Assembly (NCBI GenBank): GCA_034430115.1
Contig: DAOUFG010000126.1
Span: 1-64,000, forward strand
Source: CAIXPS01 sp034430115
Lineage (GTDB): Bacteria; Chloroflexota; Anaerolineae; J036; Brachytrichaceae
Direction: 5' to 3'
Length of the DNA stretch: 64,000 nucleotides
The notes below the pieces were generated by a model, which was not told the origin of the DNA, ran no database searches, and worked only from the letters and a program-made list of their open reading frames with translations. Each line of letters begins with the position of its first letter. Position 1 is the stretch's first letter. A program made the translations under genes and the position numbers. Positions 26,251 through 33,061 of the stretch are shown here, piece after piece.

Positions 26251-26278
26251 TTGACATGCCGGTACGTAGCAGTATACT
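26251..26278 (+). promoter_or_regulatory. Strong sigma70-type promoter with long leader
   Basis: TTGACA (26251-26256) and TATACT (26273-26278) with a 16-base spacer. The next annotated gene on this strand starts 287 bases downstream, leaving a leader that contains a small frame with a ribosome site at 26368-26373. Confidence 0.6.
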
Positions 26279-26380
26279 TACATCACTCATTGAAACTGCT
26301 TTCTTCTTGTGTGTTTTGCTTGTATGGCCTGGTTTCGAGTTGGCTTGGCCATGCGGGACGAGCCGACAGGAGGTTGATTC

Positions 26381-26449
26381 ATGTTCAACAGCAGTATGAG
26401 CGACGCACTTCATCCAGAACATAGCAGCAAAGGCTTCACAATCTCATAA
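26381..26449 (+). CDS. Possible 22-residue small protein or leader peptide
   Basis: ATG 26381 is preceded at 7 bases by AGGAGG, one of the best ribosome sites in the region, and lies about 100 bases after a strong promoter. The frame encodes MFNSSMSDALHPEHSSKGF plus three residues and stops at TAA 26447. No family is recognisable. It could be a leader peptide for the MerR/kinase operon or a chance frame; the paired promoter and ribosome site argue for translation. Confidence 0.4.
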   Translation: MFNSSMSDALHPEHSSKGFTIS

Positions 26450-26564
26450 CGGCCACAGCACGCCCTACTGATGCACAAAATGAGAGAAAATCGCCACCGA
26501 ACAGCATCTAGGCTATCCGGTACCAGTTCATTCGCGTAATCAGGAGATGAGTCGAGGAGGTCTT

Positions 26565-27041
26565 ATGGCTAAGCCGGCGCCCGAACAAACGAACACCTTT
26601 TCGCCCGCCCAGGTGAAAGATTGGTTCGGTATCTCAAGGACCACCCTCTTCCGGTGGGAGCAGGAAAATCGCATCCCAAAAACGAAACGCGGCAACAATA
26701 AAGAGAGGGCTTACGATCAGACACACCTGCGTCGCATCTACGAACTGGTATGCGAGAAACTCAACCAGGAATTGGAACTCTCGGTGCGCGACAACCCCGA
26801 CGATGAGCAAACCTGGCGGCGCATGATGGAGCGCATCTATAAGGCGAAGCTCTTCGCAGGTGATCCCAATGTAGCGCTCAACGCCATTCGCGAACTGAAA
26901 GCAGTTGCGACAGAACAAGGGCTATCCCAAGACACGGCCAAACTGCTCGTCGATTACCTGTATTCCGGGCTATGCACCAACAAGACCGCCCGGCGAATGA
27001 TCCTCGAAGTGCTATTGGAGAATGAGAAGCGCGTTGAGTGA
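26565..27041 (+). CDS. MerR-type helix-turn-helix regulator
   Basis: A 158-residue DNA-binding protein. Residues about 12-50 are a winged helix-turn-helix (FSPAQVKDWFGISRTTLFRWE) of the MerR sort, and the rest is helical without the usual cysteine effector site. GAGGAGG upstream supports ATG 26565. It is followed at once by a sensory kinase (a GTG at 27038 would overlap its stop) and a response regulator, so it probably belongs to the same signalling operon. Its target is unknown. Confidence 0.78.
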   Translation: MAKPAPEQTNTFSPAQVKDWFGISRTTLFRWEQENRIPKTKRGNNKERAYDQTHLRRIYELVCEKLNQELELSVRDNPDDEQTWRRMMERIYKAKLFAGDPNVALNAIRELKAVATEQGLSQDTAKLLVDYLYSGLCTNKTARRMILEVLLENEKRVE

Positions 27042-27064
27042 GCATTAGCCAGGAGCGCAGTCCA

Positions 27065-28342
27065 ATGATCGACTATGACGTGCAGGCGTTCATCACTGAT
27101 TTGTTGCGGCTGTTCTTTTTGTCCACCGGGCTGGCCGGCACCTATTACGAGATCAACGAAAAAGGTGAAGCGAAGGAAATCGCCAGGTCGGAGGATGGCT
27201 TTTTCCCCAAGTATTGTCACGCCATATGGGACCTTCAGCAGGGAGCCGCCAGGAGAACTTGCGATAAAGACATGTGTGTACGCGCCGCCCAGGCGCTCAT
27301 GTCGCGCCGGAATGAAACGATGTGCCACGCGGGCCTGGTGAGCTTCAGCCAGCCCATCGCGGTTTATGGCAGGATCATCGGCGTCATTCAATATGGCGGC
27401 GTCGTATCAGGCGACGAGACGCGCAAAGCAGAACAACTGGCGCGCCACGCGCTCGCCATGCAGACGTTGGAAGCCAGCCCATCCGAAGCAGAGCACTTGC
27501 AAGCGCTACTCGTGAACCCAGCCCGCACCTTTAGTCGTGCGCAAATCGACCTGCTCCAACACATCGCACGATCGCTGAGCACTGTGACTGCGCAGTTCAT
27601 CAGGCAGAGGCGCATCCGCGAAGGCGCCAACCATGACTTGCAGATACGCTTGCAGGCGGCGCTCGCAATGGCCGACAACCTGTTAACCGGGCTGGAAACG
27701 GCATCGCCCTACTACAAAAGCGTGGAGGGAATCGTCTCGGCGATCGAGGCGGCGGCAGATGCGATGCACGGCTCCACGAGCGGGCGCTACCTGCCTCAAG
27801 ACTACCGCTTTACCCAGCAGCCAATCGCCGAGTTCATCAACCACGCATACGATCTGTGCCGGCCGGAAGCGGAAAAGAAGGGCGTTCGCGTGATCATCGA
27901 TCTACAGCCTCGCCAGGGCAACGTGATCTTACAAGCCTCAAAAGCCCATCTTCAGACCGCCTTCGACAACATCCTGCAAAATGCCGTGAAATATTCGTAT
28001 CGCAGCACGCTAAACTCCGACACACGTCACATCCAGGTGAAAGGGCATCTGCTGCATAGCGGGTATGAGATCACTATCGAAAATTATGGGGTGGGCATTG
28101 AACCTGACGAACTAGAGCGCATCTTTGAAGAAGGTTACAGAGGGCGCTTGACCCAGGGGGAGTATCGCACCGGGGGCGGGCAGGGGCTAGCCCTGGCCAA
28201 ACAGGCGATCACAAAACATCATGGGCGAGTAACAGCGACGAGTGATCCGGCGGGTGAGGCGGACGATGGGACACGCCCATACGTCACTCGCTTTAGTATT
28301 TGGCTGCCGCTCAAGCAACCAGAGGAGAGAGGTGTCGAATGA
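27065..28342 (+). CDS. PocR-domain sensor histidine kinase
   Basis: A 425-residue soluble sensor kinase. The N-terminal 150 residues fit a PocR sensory domain: a cysteine-rich set (YCHAIW, CDKDMC, CHAGLV) followed by PIAVYGRIIGVIQYGG. A divergent H-box (HDLQIRL, candidate phospho-His190) precedes a HATPase domain with N-box (FDNILQNAVKYS), G1 (ENYGVGIEPDE) and G2 (GGGQGLALAK). ATG 27065 has AGGAG 10 bases upstream; GTG 27038 is an alternative overlapping the previous stop. There is no membrane segment, so it senses a cytoplasmic ligand, in PocR relatives a small organic molecule or a redox signal. Its stop overlaps the response regulator start. Confidence 0.82.
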   Translation: MIDYDVQAFITDLLRLFFLSTGLAGTYYEINEKGEAKEIARSEDGFFPKYCHAIWDLQQGAARRTCDKDMCVRAAQALMSRRNETMCHAGLVSFSQPIAVYGRIIGVIQYGGVVSGDETRKAEQLARHALAMQTLEASPSEAEHLQALLVNPARTFSRAQIDLLQHIARSLSTVTAQFIRQRRIREGANHDLQIRLQAALAMADNLLTGLETASPYYKSVEGIVSAIEAAADAMHGSTSGRYLPQDYRFTQQPIAEFINHAYDLCRPEAEKKGVRVIIDLQPRQGNVILQASKAHLQTAFDNILQNAVKYSYRSTLNSDTRHIQVKGHLLHSGYEITIENYGVGIEPDELERIFEEGYRGRLTQGEYRTGGGQGLALAKQAITKHHGRVTATSDPAGEADDGTRPYVTRFSIWLPLKQPEERGVE

Positions 28343-28743
28343 CGAACAAAACCATTGCCTGGATCGAAGACGACATCGATATTATTGACCCGGTCGTCAT
28401 GCCTTTACGTAACGCGGGGTTTCAGATCGACGAATACCGCAATTATGAAGAGGCGAAGAGCCAGTTTGACAAAATCTGTGCCGCAGATCTCGTGCTGCTC
28501 GACATCTTGATTCCACCAGGACGCAACAATCCGGCAGATGGGGAATACCTGGGGCTTAATATCCTCGATGAGATGAACGAGCGGCACGTGAAAATGCCCA
28601 TCATTGTGCTCAGCGTGGTCGCAAACAGGGTGCAGGTGGAATGGGACAAGTACCAACTCACCCTGCGACGCGAGTCCAAGCCGATCCGCCCTTCAAAGTT
28701 AAAAACCATCGTTTTTGAACTGCTTGGGCTGAGCAACACCTGA
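28339..28743 (+). CDS. Single-domain response regulator
   Basis: A 134-residue receiver domain alone. The acidic pair is E10-D11-D12, the phosphoacceptor is D55 in LVLLDILIPPG, a serine sits at the end of strand 4 (IIVLS) and lysine in RRESKPI takes the strand 5 position. Its ATG overlaps the kinase stop by 4 bases (ATGA), so they are a cognate pair. With no output domain it may signal by binding a partner, perhaps the MerR-like protein upstream; that is inference. Confidence 0.85.
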   Translation: MTNKTIAWIEDDIDIIDPVVMPLRNAGFQIDEYRNYEEAKSQFDKICAADLVLLDILIPPGRNNPADGEYLGLNILDEMNERHVKMPIIVLSVVANRVQVEWDKYQLTLRRESKPIRPSKLKTIVFELLGLSNT

Positions 28744-28768
28744 ATTGTCGTTTCGCCAAGTTGGTGAT

Positions 28769-28805
28769 AATAGCGGCTTTCTTTTCAGAGAGCCGCTATT
28801 TTATT
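28769..28805 (+). terminator. Intrinsic terminator of the signalling operon
   Basis: AATAGCGGCT (28769-28778) pairs with AGCCGCTATT (28791-28800), the stem extending inward with one mismatch, followed by TTATT. It begins 25 bases after the response regulator stop. Confidence 0.8.
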
Positions 28806-28816
28806 ACATAAAATGA

Positions 28817-28845
28817 TTGACAAACGGCATGCCACACCTTATAGT
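28817..28845 (+). promoter_or_regulatory. Sigma70-type promoter of the coiled-coil membrane protein gene
   Basis: TTGACA (28817-28822), a 17-base spacer and TATAGT (28840-28845). It lies between the terminator and the gene starting at 29000. A second AT-rich cluster (TATATATAAG near 28890) could contain another start. Confidence 0.65.
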
Positions 28846-28999
28846 ATCAACTGGAGTTTACTAGAATATACTAATACACTCCATCAGGTATATATAAGTA
28901 TACCGACCATAGTGAGGCCAAACATCGGTCTCCTTCCTTCTCGCTCGGGCAGGTAAGTAGTGAAGCGGGCACCCTGGTGTGCCAAAGTGGAGGTGCGAA

Positions 29000-29650
29000 A
29001 TGCTCGTATCTCAACAAAGCTCCGGTAAGTACATCCTGTTAGGTGGAATGCTAGCAGTGGGTATCACGGCCTTTGCGGTCTTCTTCATCACGACGCTTGT
29101 TCGGCAGGTGAAAGATGACACGCAGACACTCAATAGCCAGACGGCGACAATTGCCTCGCTCCAGCAACAAGTTATCCAGCGAACGCAGGAACGCGATGCC
29201 GCACTACAACAAAGCCAGACTTACAGCCAGGCACTGCAAAACGCTCAGCACGAGTTGAATAAAGTCCAACTTGAGAAGCAGGGCCTGCAGACCGAAAACG
29301 AGGCGTTGCACAGACAGATCGACAATGCAAATGCAAATAATGCTGCGCACGCGCAAACCTTGCCTTCTCAGCCTGTAAATCCGCAATCGGAGGTCAGGGG
29401 GCTGGCGTTTAACCCGGCGACGACCATCTTGATCGGCTTCGTGCTAAGCATCACACCTTTGCTCTCCCTGCTTGCAGGCGTCAAGGTCTTCGTCGGCAAG
29501 CGCCAGCGGGACAACGCACAAATCGCGCAACTGGAGGAACAGATCATGATGTTGCAAATGTATAACGCCCAACTGGCCAACAAACTGGTGGAGATGCGCC
29601 AGCGCTACCAGTATGAACTGGCCCAGGCGCGCCGGCTGAACCGACCTTAA
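29000..29650 (+). CDS. Two-helix membrane protein with coiled coil, unknown function
   Basis: A 216-residue protein. A hydrophobic helix at about residues 12-34 is followed by a glutamine-rich coiled coil (about 40-110), a second hydrophobic helix (about 136-160) and a short second coiled coil to the C-terminus. GGAGG 7 bases upstream fixes ATG 29000. The central coiled coil is probably outside the cytoplasm. I recognise no family. It has its own promoter and terminator next to the PocR signalling operon and could be a membrane partner of it. Confidence 0.65.
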   Translation: MLVSQQSSGKYILLGGMLAVGITAFAVFFITTLVRQVKDDTQTLNSQTATIASLQQQVIQRTQERDAALQQSQTYSQALQNAQHELNKVQLEKQGLQTENEALHRQIDNANANNAAHAQTLPSQPVNPQSEVRGLAFNPATTILIGFVLSITPLLSLLAGVKVFVGKRQRDNAQIAQLEEQIMMLQMYNAQLANKLVEMRQRYQYELAQARRLNRP

Positions 29651-29667
29651 AGCGCAACCGGCGCAAC

Positions 29668-29698
29668 GAATCAGGTTGAGCGAGGCTCAACCTGATTC
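29668..29698. terminator. Hairpin, probable bidirectional terminator
   Basis: GAATCAGGTTGAGC (29668-29681) and GCTCAACCTGATTC (29685-29698) form a perfect 14-base stem with a 3-base loop, 18 bases after the membrane-protein stop and facing the truncated dipeptidase. There is no strong U run. Confidence 0.6.
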
Positions 29699-29758
29699 AT
29701 AGATTAGCGAAGTCCACACCAGATTTGTTGGCATTCGCGCGGATGCGTGGAGAAAGAT

Positions 29759-30332
29759 TTATGCCGTGCGCGGCAACGCGACGCGCAAGAAGTTTAGCCA
29801 GTTGGTGCTGAGCACCGCCTCGCGGGCCTGTGCCGGCAATACGTCACCCACGCGCACCAGGTCGGCCACCGTGTCAATTTCTTGCGGGCTTTCTTCAAGG
29901 CCCAACCCGCCGTCCAGGTCCGACCCAATGCCCACGTGTTGCCAGCCGGCGATGCGCGCGATGTACTCCGCGTGCCGGCGCAGATGCTCGCGCAGCGTGA
30001 CGGGGATGGTGTGGTCCGCCCGCCAGCGCGGCTCCAAAAAGCTGTTGTAGAGCACCAGGCCGATCACACCGCCCCGCTCGGCCAGGGCGCGCATCACCTC
30101 GTCGCTCAGGTGCCGGTCGGTGGGGGTGAGTGCCCGCACGTTGGCGTGCGAAGCGCACACGCGCGGGAAGCCCATCTCCAGCCCCTGCCAGATGCCCTCT
30201 TCGGCCAGGTGCGAAATATCCCAGGTGAAGCCCTGCTGAGCCATCTCCTGCATCAATGCCACGCCCTCGGGCGTCAATCCGCCGTGCCTGAACGTGCTGC
30301 TGCCGCCGCGCACACCGGTGCCATAGCGATTG
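29759..30332 (-). pseudogene. 5'-truncated membrane dipeptidase (peptidase M19)
   Basis: About 190 residues match the C-terminal half of zinc dipeptidases of the M19 family: GLTPEGVALMQEM, WDISHL, CASHANVRAL, HLSDEVMRALAERGGVIGLV and GIGSDLDGG. The N-terminal half, with the first metal ligands (HxD), is absent. Family-like sequence can be read back to about 30332, where a family B repeat begins, so the gene was cut at the repeat. The GTG at 30313 gives a frame but I do not think the product is functional. Confidence 0.75.
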
Positions 30333-30385
30333 CTCTTCGTGCTCTTTGAGCCTTTGTTTCTTTGGGTGAGTTATTCGAAACCGGC
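30333..30385. repeat. Family B repeat at the dipeptidase break point
   Basis: CTTCGTGCTCTTTGAGCC and TTTGTTTCTTTGGGTGAG share the vocabulary of the family B blocks at 23.6 and 26 kb. The element abuts the broken dipeptidase reading frame. Confidence 0.6.
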
Positions 30386-30396
30386 ATCCCCATCGC

Positions 30397-31275
30397 TTAC
30401 GCGTTGATAACGGGAGGCTCCGGCTCAGCCACCCCCTGCCCCACCTCCGCGCGGTAGCGCCAGCCGATCTCTCGCACGCCCCACCACGCCACGACGCCGA
30501 AGAGCACCATGAAGGCTTCGATGCTCCACACCCGGGCAGTGGTTTCCACGCCCCACAACTGCGCAAAGGCCGCGACGGTATCCACCGCGCTCTTGTAGAC
30601 GAACGAGAGCCACATCCAGCGCGCCTGCCCCTTGAGCACGCCATAGAACAGCAGCACGTTGCAGAAGAGGTGCACAAAGACGATCGCCAGGCGCTCGGTG
30701 ATGGGCGCCAGGTCGTATAGCACGTCGTTGGAGCGTGCCAGCGTGGTGAGCGTTTCTGCGTTGAATGATTGCGGCGTCAGCAGCCCGGCCAGCATGGCCG
30801 CCAGCGAAGCACCGCCCAGCAACAAAGCCTCCAACGCGCCGAACCCGATGCCGAACGCAACCGCCTTACCCCAGGGGGCACGCGCCAGGCGCTTGTGGTG
30901 CAACAGCCACCACGTGAGCAGCACCTCCGTCACGCCGGTGAGCGCCCCCAGGTAGACGTAGAGCAACAGGTTGCTGGGTGCCCACAGGTTCTCCGGCACG
31001 TAAAGTGCCTTACTCACAGCCGGGTTAGCCACCAGCGCGATGGCGAACTTGACTGCCACAGTAACCACCCACGCCAGGCCGCCCAACCCCAACATGCCCC
31101 ACGTGCCGCCGTGGCGCAGAGAATAGACGACGAAGCCAATCGCCACCGCCAGCATGCCGATGCCGGGCAGCAAAATGACAGGGGAGAGATCTGAAGAGGA
31201 GGCTGCCGAAGCACAGCCCGCCAACAGAACAGCGCACGACAGCATGCCGCCAATGCCTTTCAAAGTCGGTTTCAT
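30397..31275 (-). CDS. YhfC-family membrane protein (CPBP-like)
   Basis: A 292-residue membrane protein with about seven hydrophobic helices. The pattern GIGFGALEALLLG followed by ERLAIVFVHL, where a glutamate and a histidine lie within helices, matches the YhfC family of predicted intramembrane metalloproteases. The N-terminus carries a lipobox-like LLAGC and could be lipidated. No substrate is apparent. It stands alone, after the truncated dipeptidase on the same strand. Confidence 0.7.
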   Translation of the reverse strand: MKPTLKGIGGMLSCAVLLAGCASAASSSDLSPVILLPGIGMLAVAIGFVVYSLRHGGTWGMLGLGGLAWVVTVAVKFAIALVANPAVSKALYVPENLWAPSNLLLYVYLGALTGVTEVLLTWWLLHHKRLARAPWGKAVAFGIGFGALEALLLGGASLAAMLAGLLTPQSFNAETLTTLARSNDVLYDLAPITERLAIVFVHLFCNVLLFYGVLKGQARWMWLSFVYKSAVDTVAAFAQLWGVETTARVWSIEAFMVLFGVVAWWGVREIGWRYRAEVGQGVAEPEPPVINA

Positions 31276-31420
31276 TGATTTCTCCTGTGGATGAAGGGGA
31301 TTTTATAGGAGGCTGGGGCCAGGCGCCAACACAGGCCGGGCTCACCAGGGCAAGCTCGCAAGGCGCCCGTTGCTCGCCGTTGCAGCCGGGCAACGGGCAT
31401 ATCGCGCCAAGCGCTAAAGC

Positions 31421-31735
31421 TTAATACTGCTCGAACCGTTCGACGTCGAGGATAAATACAGTCGCGCTGCCGATAGACACCTTGGATTGCCGCGCGTTAG
31501 CCGCGCTCTCGTTTGACGTGTCCGCGTCGGATTCGCGGTGCTGGCCCATCTGCTGAAACACATCCAGCACCTCGTTCACCTTCTCATCTTCCACGCCCAA
31601 CAGCAGCGTCGCATTATCGCGCCGCAGCAAGCCGCCGGTTGTCGCGATCCGCGTGACCCGATGCCCCGCTTCAACAAGCGCCGTGGAAATCTTCGACACG
31701 TCCTCCGCCTGCACGACGGCCATCACCATCTTCAT
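31421..31735 (-). CDS. Cyclic-di-AMP receptor, DarA/PstA-like
   Basis: A 104-residue PII-like protein of the cyclic-di-AMP receptor family. The start (MKMVMAVVQAEDV), the TGGLLRRDNATLLLGVED loop and a C-terminal strand (SATVFILDVERF) match the family. AGGAGG 11 bases upstream supports ATG 31735. Binding of c-di-AMP is inferred from family. It indicates that the organism uses this messenger; no diadenylate cyclase is in the window. Confidence 0.82.
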   Translation of the reverse strand: MKMVMAVVQAEDVSKISTALVEAGHRVTRIATTGGLLRRDNATLLLGVEDEKVNEVLDVFQQMGQHRESDADTSNESAANARQSKVSIGSATVFILDVERFEQY

Positions 31736-31884
31736 TGTCAGTATCCTCCTAGATAAAGATGTGCACTCACTACCCACCGCTTCATCACGACTCCACCGCC
31801 ACGGTCGTCGAGTCCCTCTGATCCAACGGCCAGAGTGATACGAATGCAAGGCTATTCTAACTGGTCATGCCAGACAGCGCCTGC

Positions 31885-32964
31885 TCAATGTCCTGCGCAC
31901 ACCTCACTTAATCGATGCGTGTAGTAGCGGAAGTTCTCGTATGATACGTCGGGCGGGATGGAGTGATCGGTGTGCGGAATGTAGCCGCCCTCCTCGATCA
32001 GCGGGCGCACGCGTTCCAATTCGGCGTCGATCGCCGCGTGCCCCTGCGCCAGTGCGCGCTTATCCACACCGCCCCATATGCGCAGCTCGCGGCCATACTT
32101 CCGGCGCACCGCCAGCACGTCCATGCCAGCCTGCACCTCGAACGGATACAGGAAGTTCAACCCGGCATCCATCCACACCGGGATGAGCGAATCCATTCGC
32201 CCGTCGCTATCCAGCCCGATGAAGGTGACCCCACGCCCGCGCAGAAAATCCACCACGCGCCGATAACGCGGCAACATATACTTCCGCACCTGGTGCGGCG
32301 AAATTAGTGGCGCCGTCTTATAGGCCATATCTTCCCAGAAGCTGAAAGCATCGATAGTGGTCACGTCCAGGATGCGCCCCATCATGGCGATGATGAAATC
32401 CGCGTTGGCATCCATCATCTCTTCCACGAAGGCCGGGTCATCATAGAAGAGTGTGCACAGGCGTTGCACGCCCACCAGGTTGCGCAACGGGCCGAAGAAG
32501 CCGCCCCAACGATCCGAGATGATGACGAAGGGTTGCTGCTTGGCGCGCAAGGCACGCAACTGCGCTTGCCAATCCGCGCCCAGGCGTAGCGCCAGGTCCG
32601 GCTGCATCCGTTCGCGCCAAAAACGCCGGAACTCTTCACGCGTATCCACGGGGAACTTCACGAACTGGGGCATCGAACTCATCGGGTTGCCTTTCAGTTC
32701 GCGCATCAAGATGCCTTCGTGATTCACGTACAGGACGTGTTCCTCGTCCTCTTCAATCACCGTGTGCTCAAACGGCGGGCAAGGGAAGAACCACTGGCCT
32801 TCCCAAAGCCGCTTATCGTCGCCGTCGTCCGGCGGGCAGTCGGGGTCATAGCCTTCCGCGCGCCAGCGCTCGGCCGTCTCGGGCCACGGCCCCCAAATCC
32901 AGAACGGGGCTCTATCCACGGGCTGATAGTTCATGCAGGCATGAAAGCGTTCAAGTTCATTCAT
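31885..32964 (-). CDS. Uroporphyrinogen decarboxylase (URO-D) family protein
   Basis: A 359-residue URO-D superfamily TIM-barrel protein (opening RFHACMNYQPVDRAPFW, later FIGLDSDGRMDSLIPVW and IWGGVDKRAL). Stand-alone proteins of this kind are more often corrinoid-dependent methyltransferases or related enzymes than heme enzymes, and no heme genes are nearby. It follows the glycyl radical enzyme by 97 bases on the same strand, with a hairpin between, so the two may act on the same substrate. The reaction is unknown. Confidence 0.82.
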   Translation of the reverse strand: MNELERFHACMNYQPVDRAPFWIWGPWPETAERWRAEGYDPDCPPDDGDDKRLWEGQWFFPCPPFEHTVIEEDEEHVLYVNHEGILMRELKGNPMSSMPQFVKFPVDTREEFRRFWRERMQPDLALRLGADWQAQLRALRAKQQPFVIISDRWGGFFGPLRNLVGVQRLCTLFYDDPAFVEEMMDANADFIIAMMGRILDVTTIDAFSFWEDMAYKTAPLISPHQVRKYMLPRYRRVVDFLRGRGVTFIGLDSDGRMDSLIPVWMDAGLNFLYPFEVQAGMDVLAVRRKYGRELRIWGGVDKRALAQGHAAIDAELERVRPLIEEGGYIPHTDHSIPPDVSYENFRYYTHRLSEVCAGH

Positions 32965-32982
32965 GGGTATTCACGATGAAAG

Positions 32983-33019
32983 GGCGGCGCACCCTCGCTC
33001 CACGCAACGATGCGCCGCC
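32983..33019 (-). promoter_or_regulatory. Intercistronic hairpin
   Basis: GGCGGCGCA (32983-32991) and TGCGCCGCC (33011-33019) form a 9-base GC-rich stem between the glycyl radical enzyme and URO-D-like genes. It may set the relative amounts of the two messages; no U run follows. Confidence 0.45.
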
Positions 33020-33061
33020 GTGAGCCCACCTGCACCTTGCACCTGGATGGGCATACTCAGG

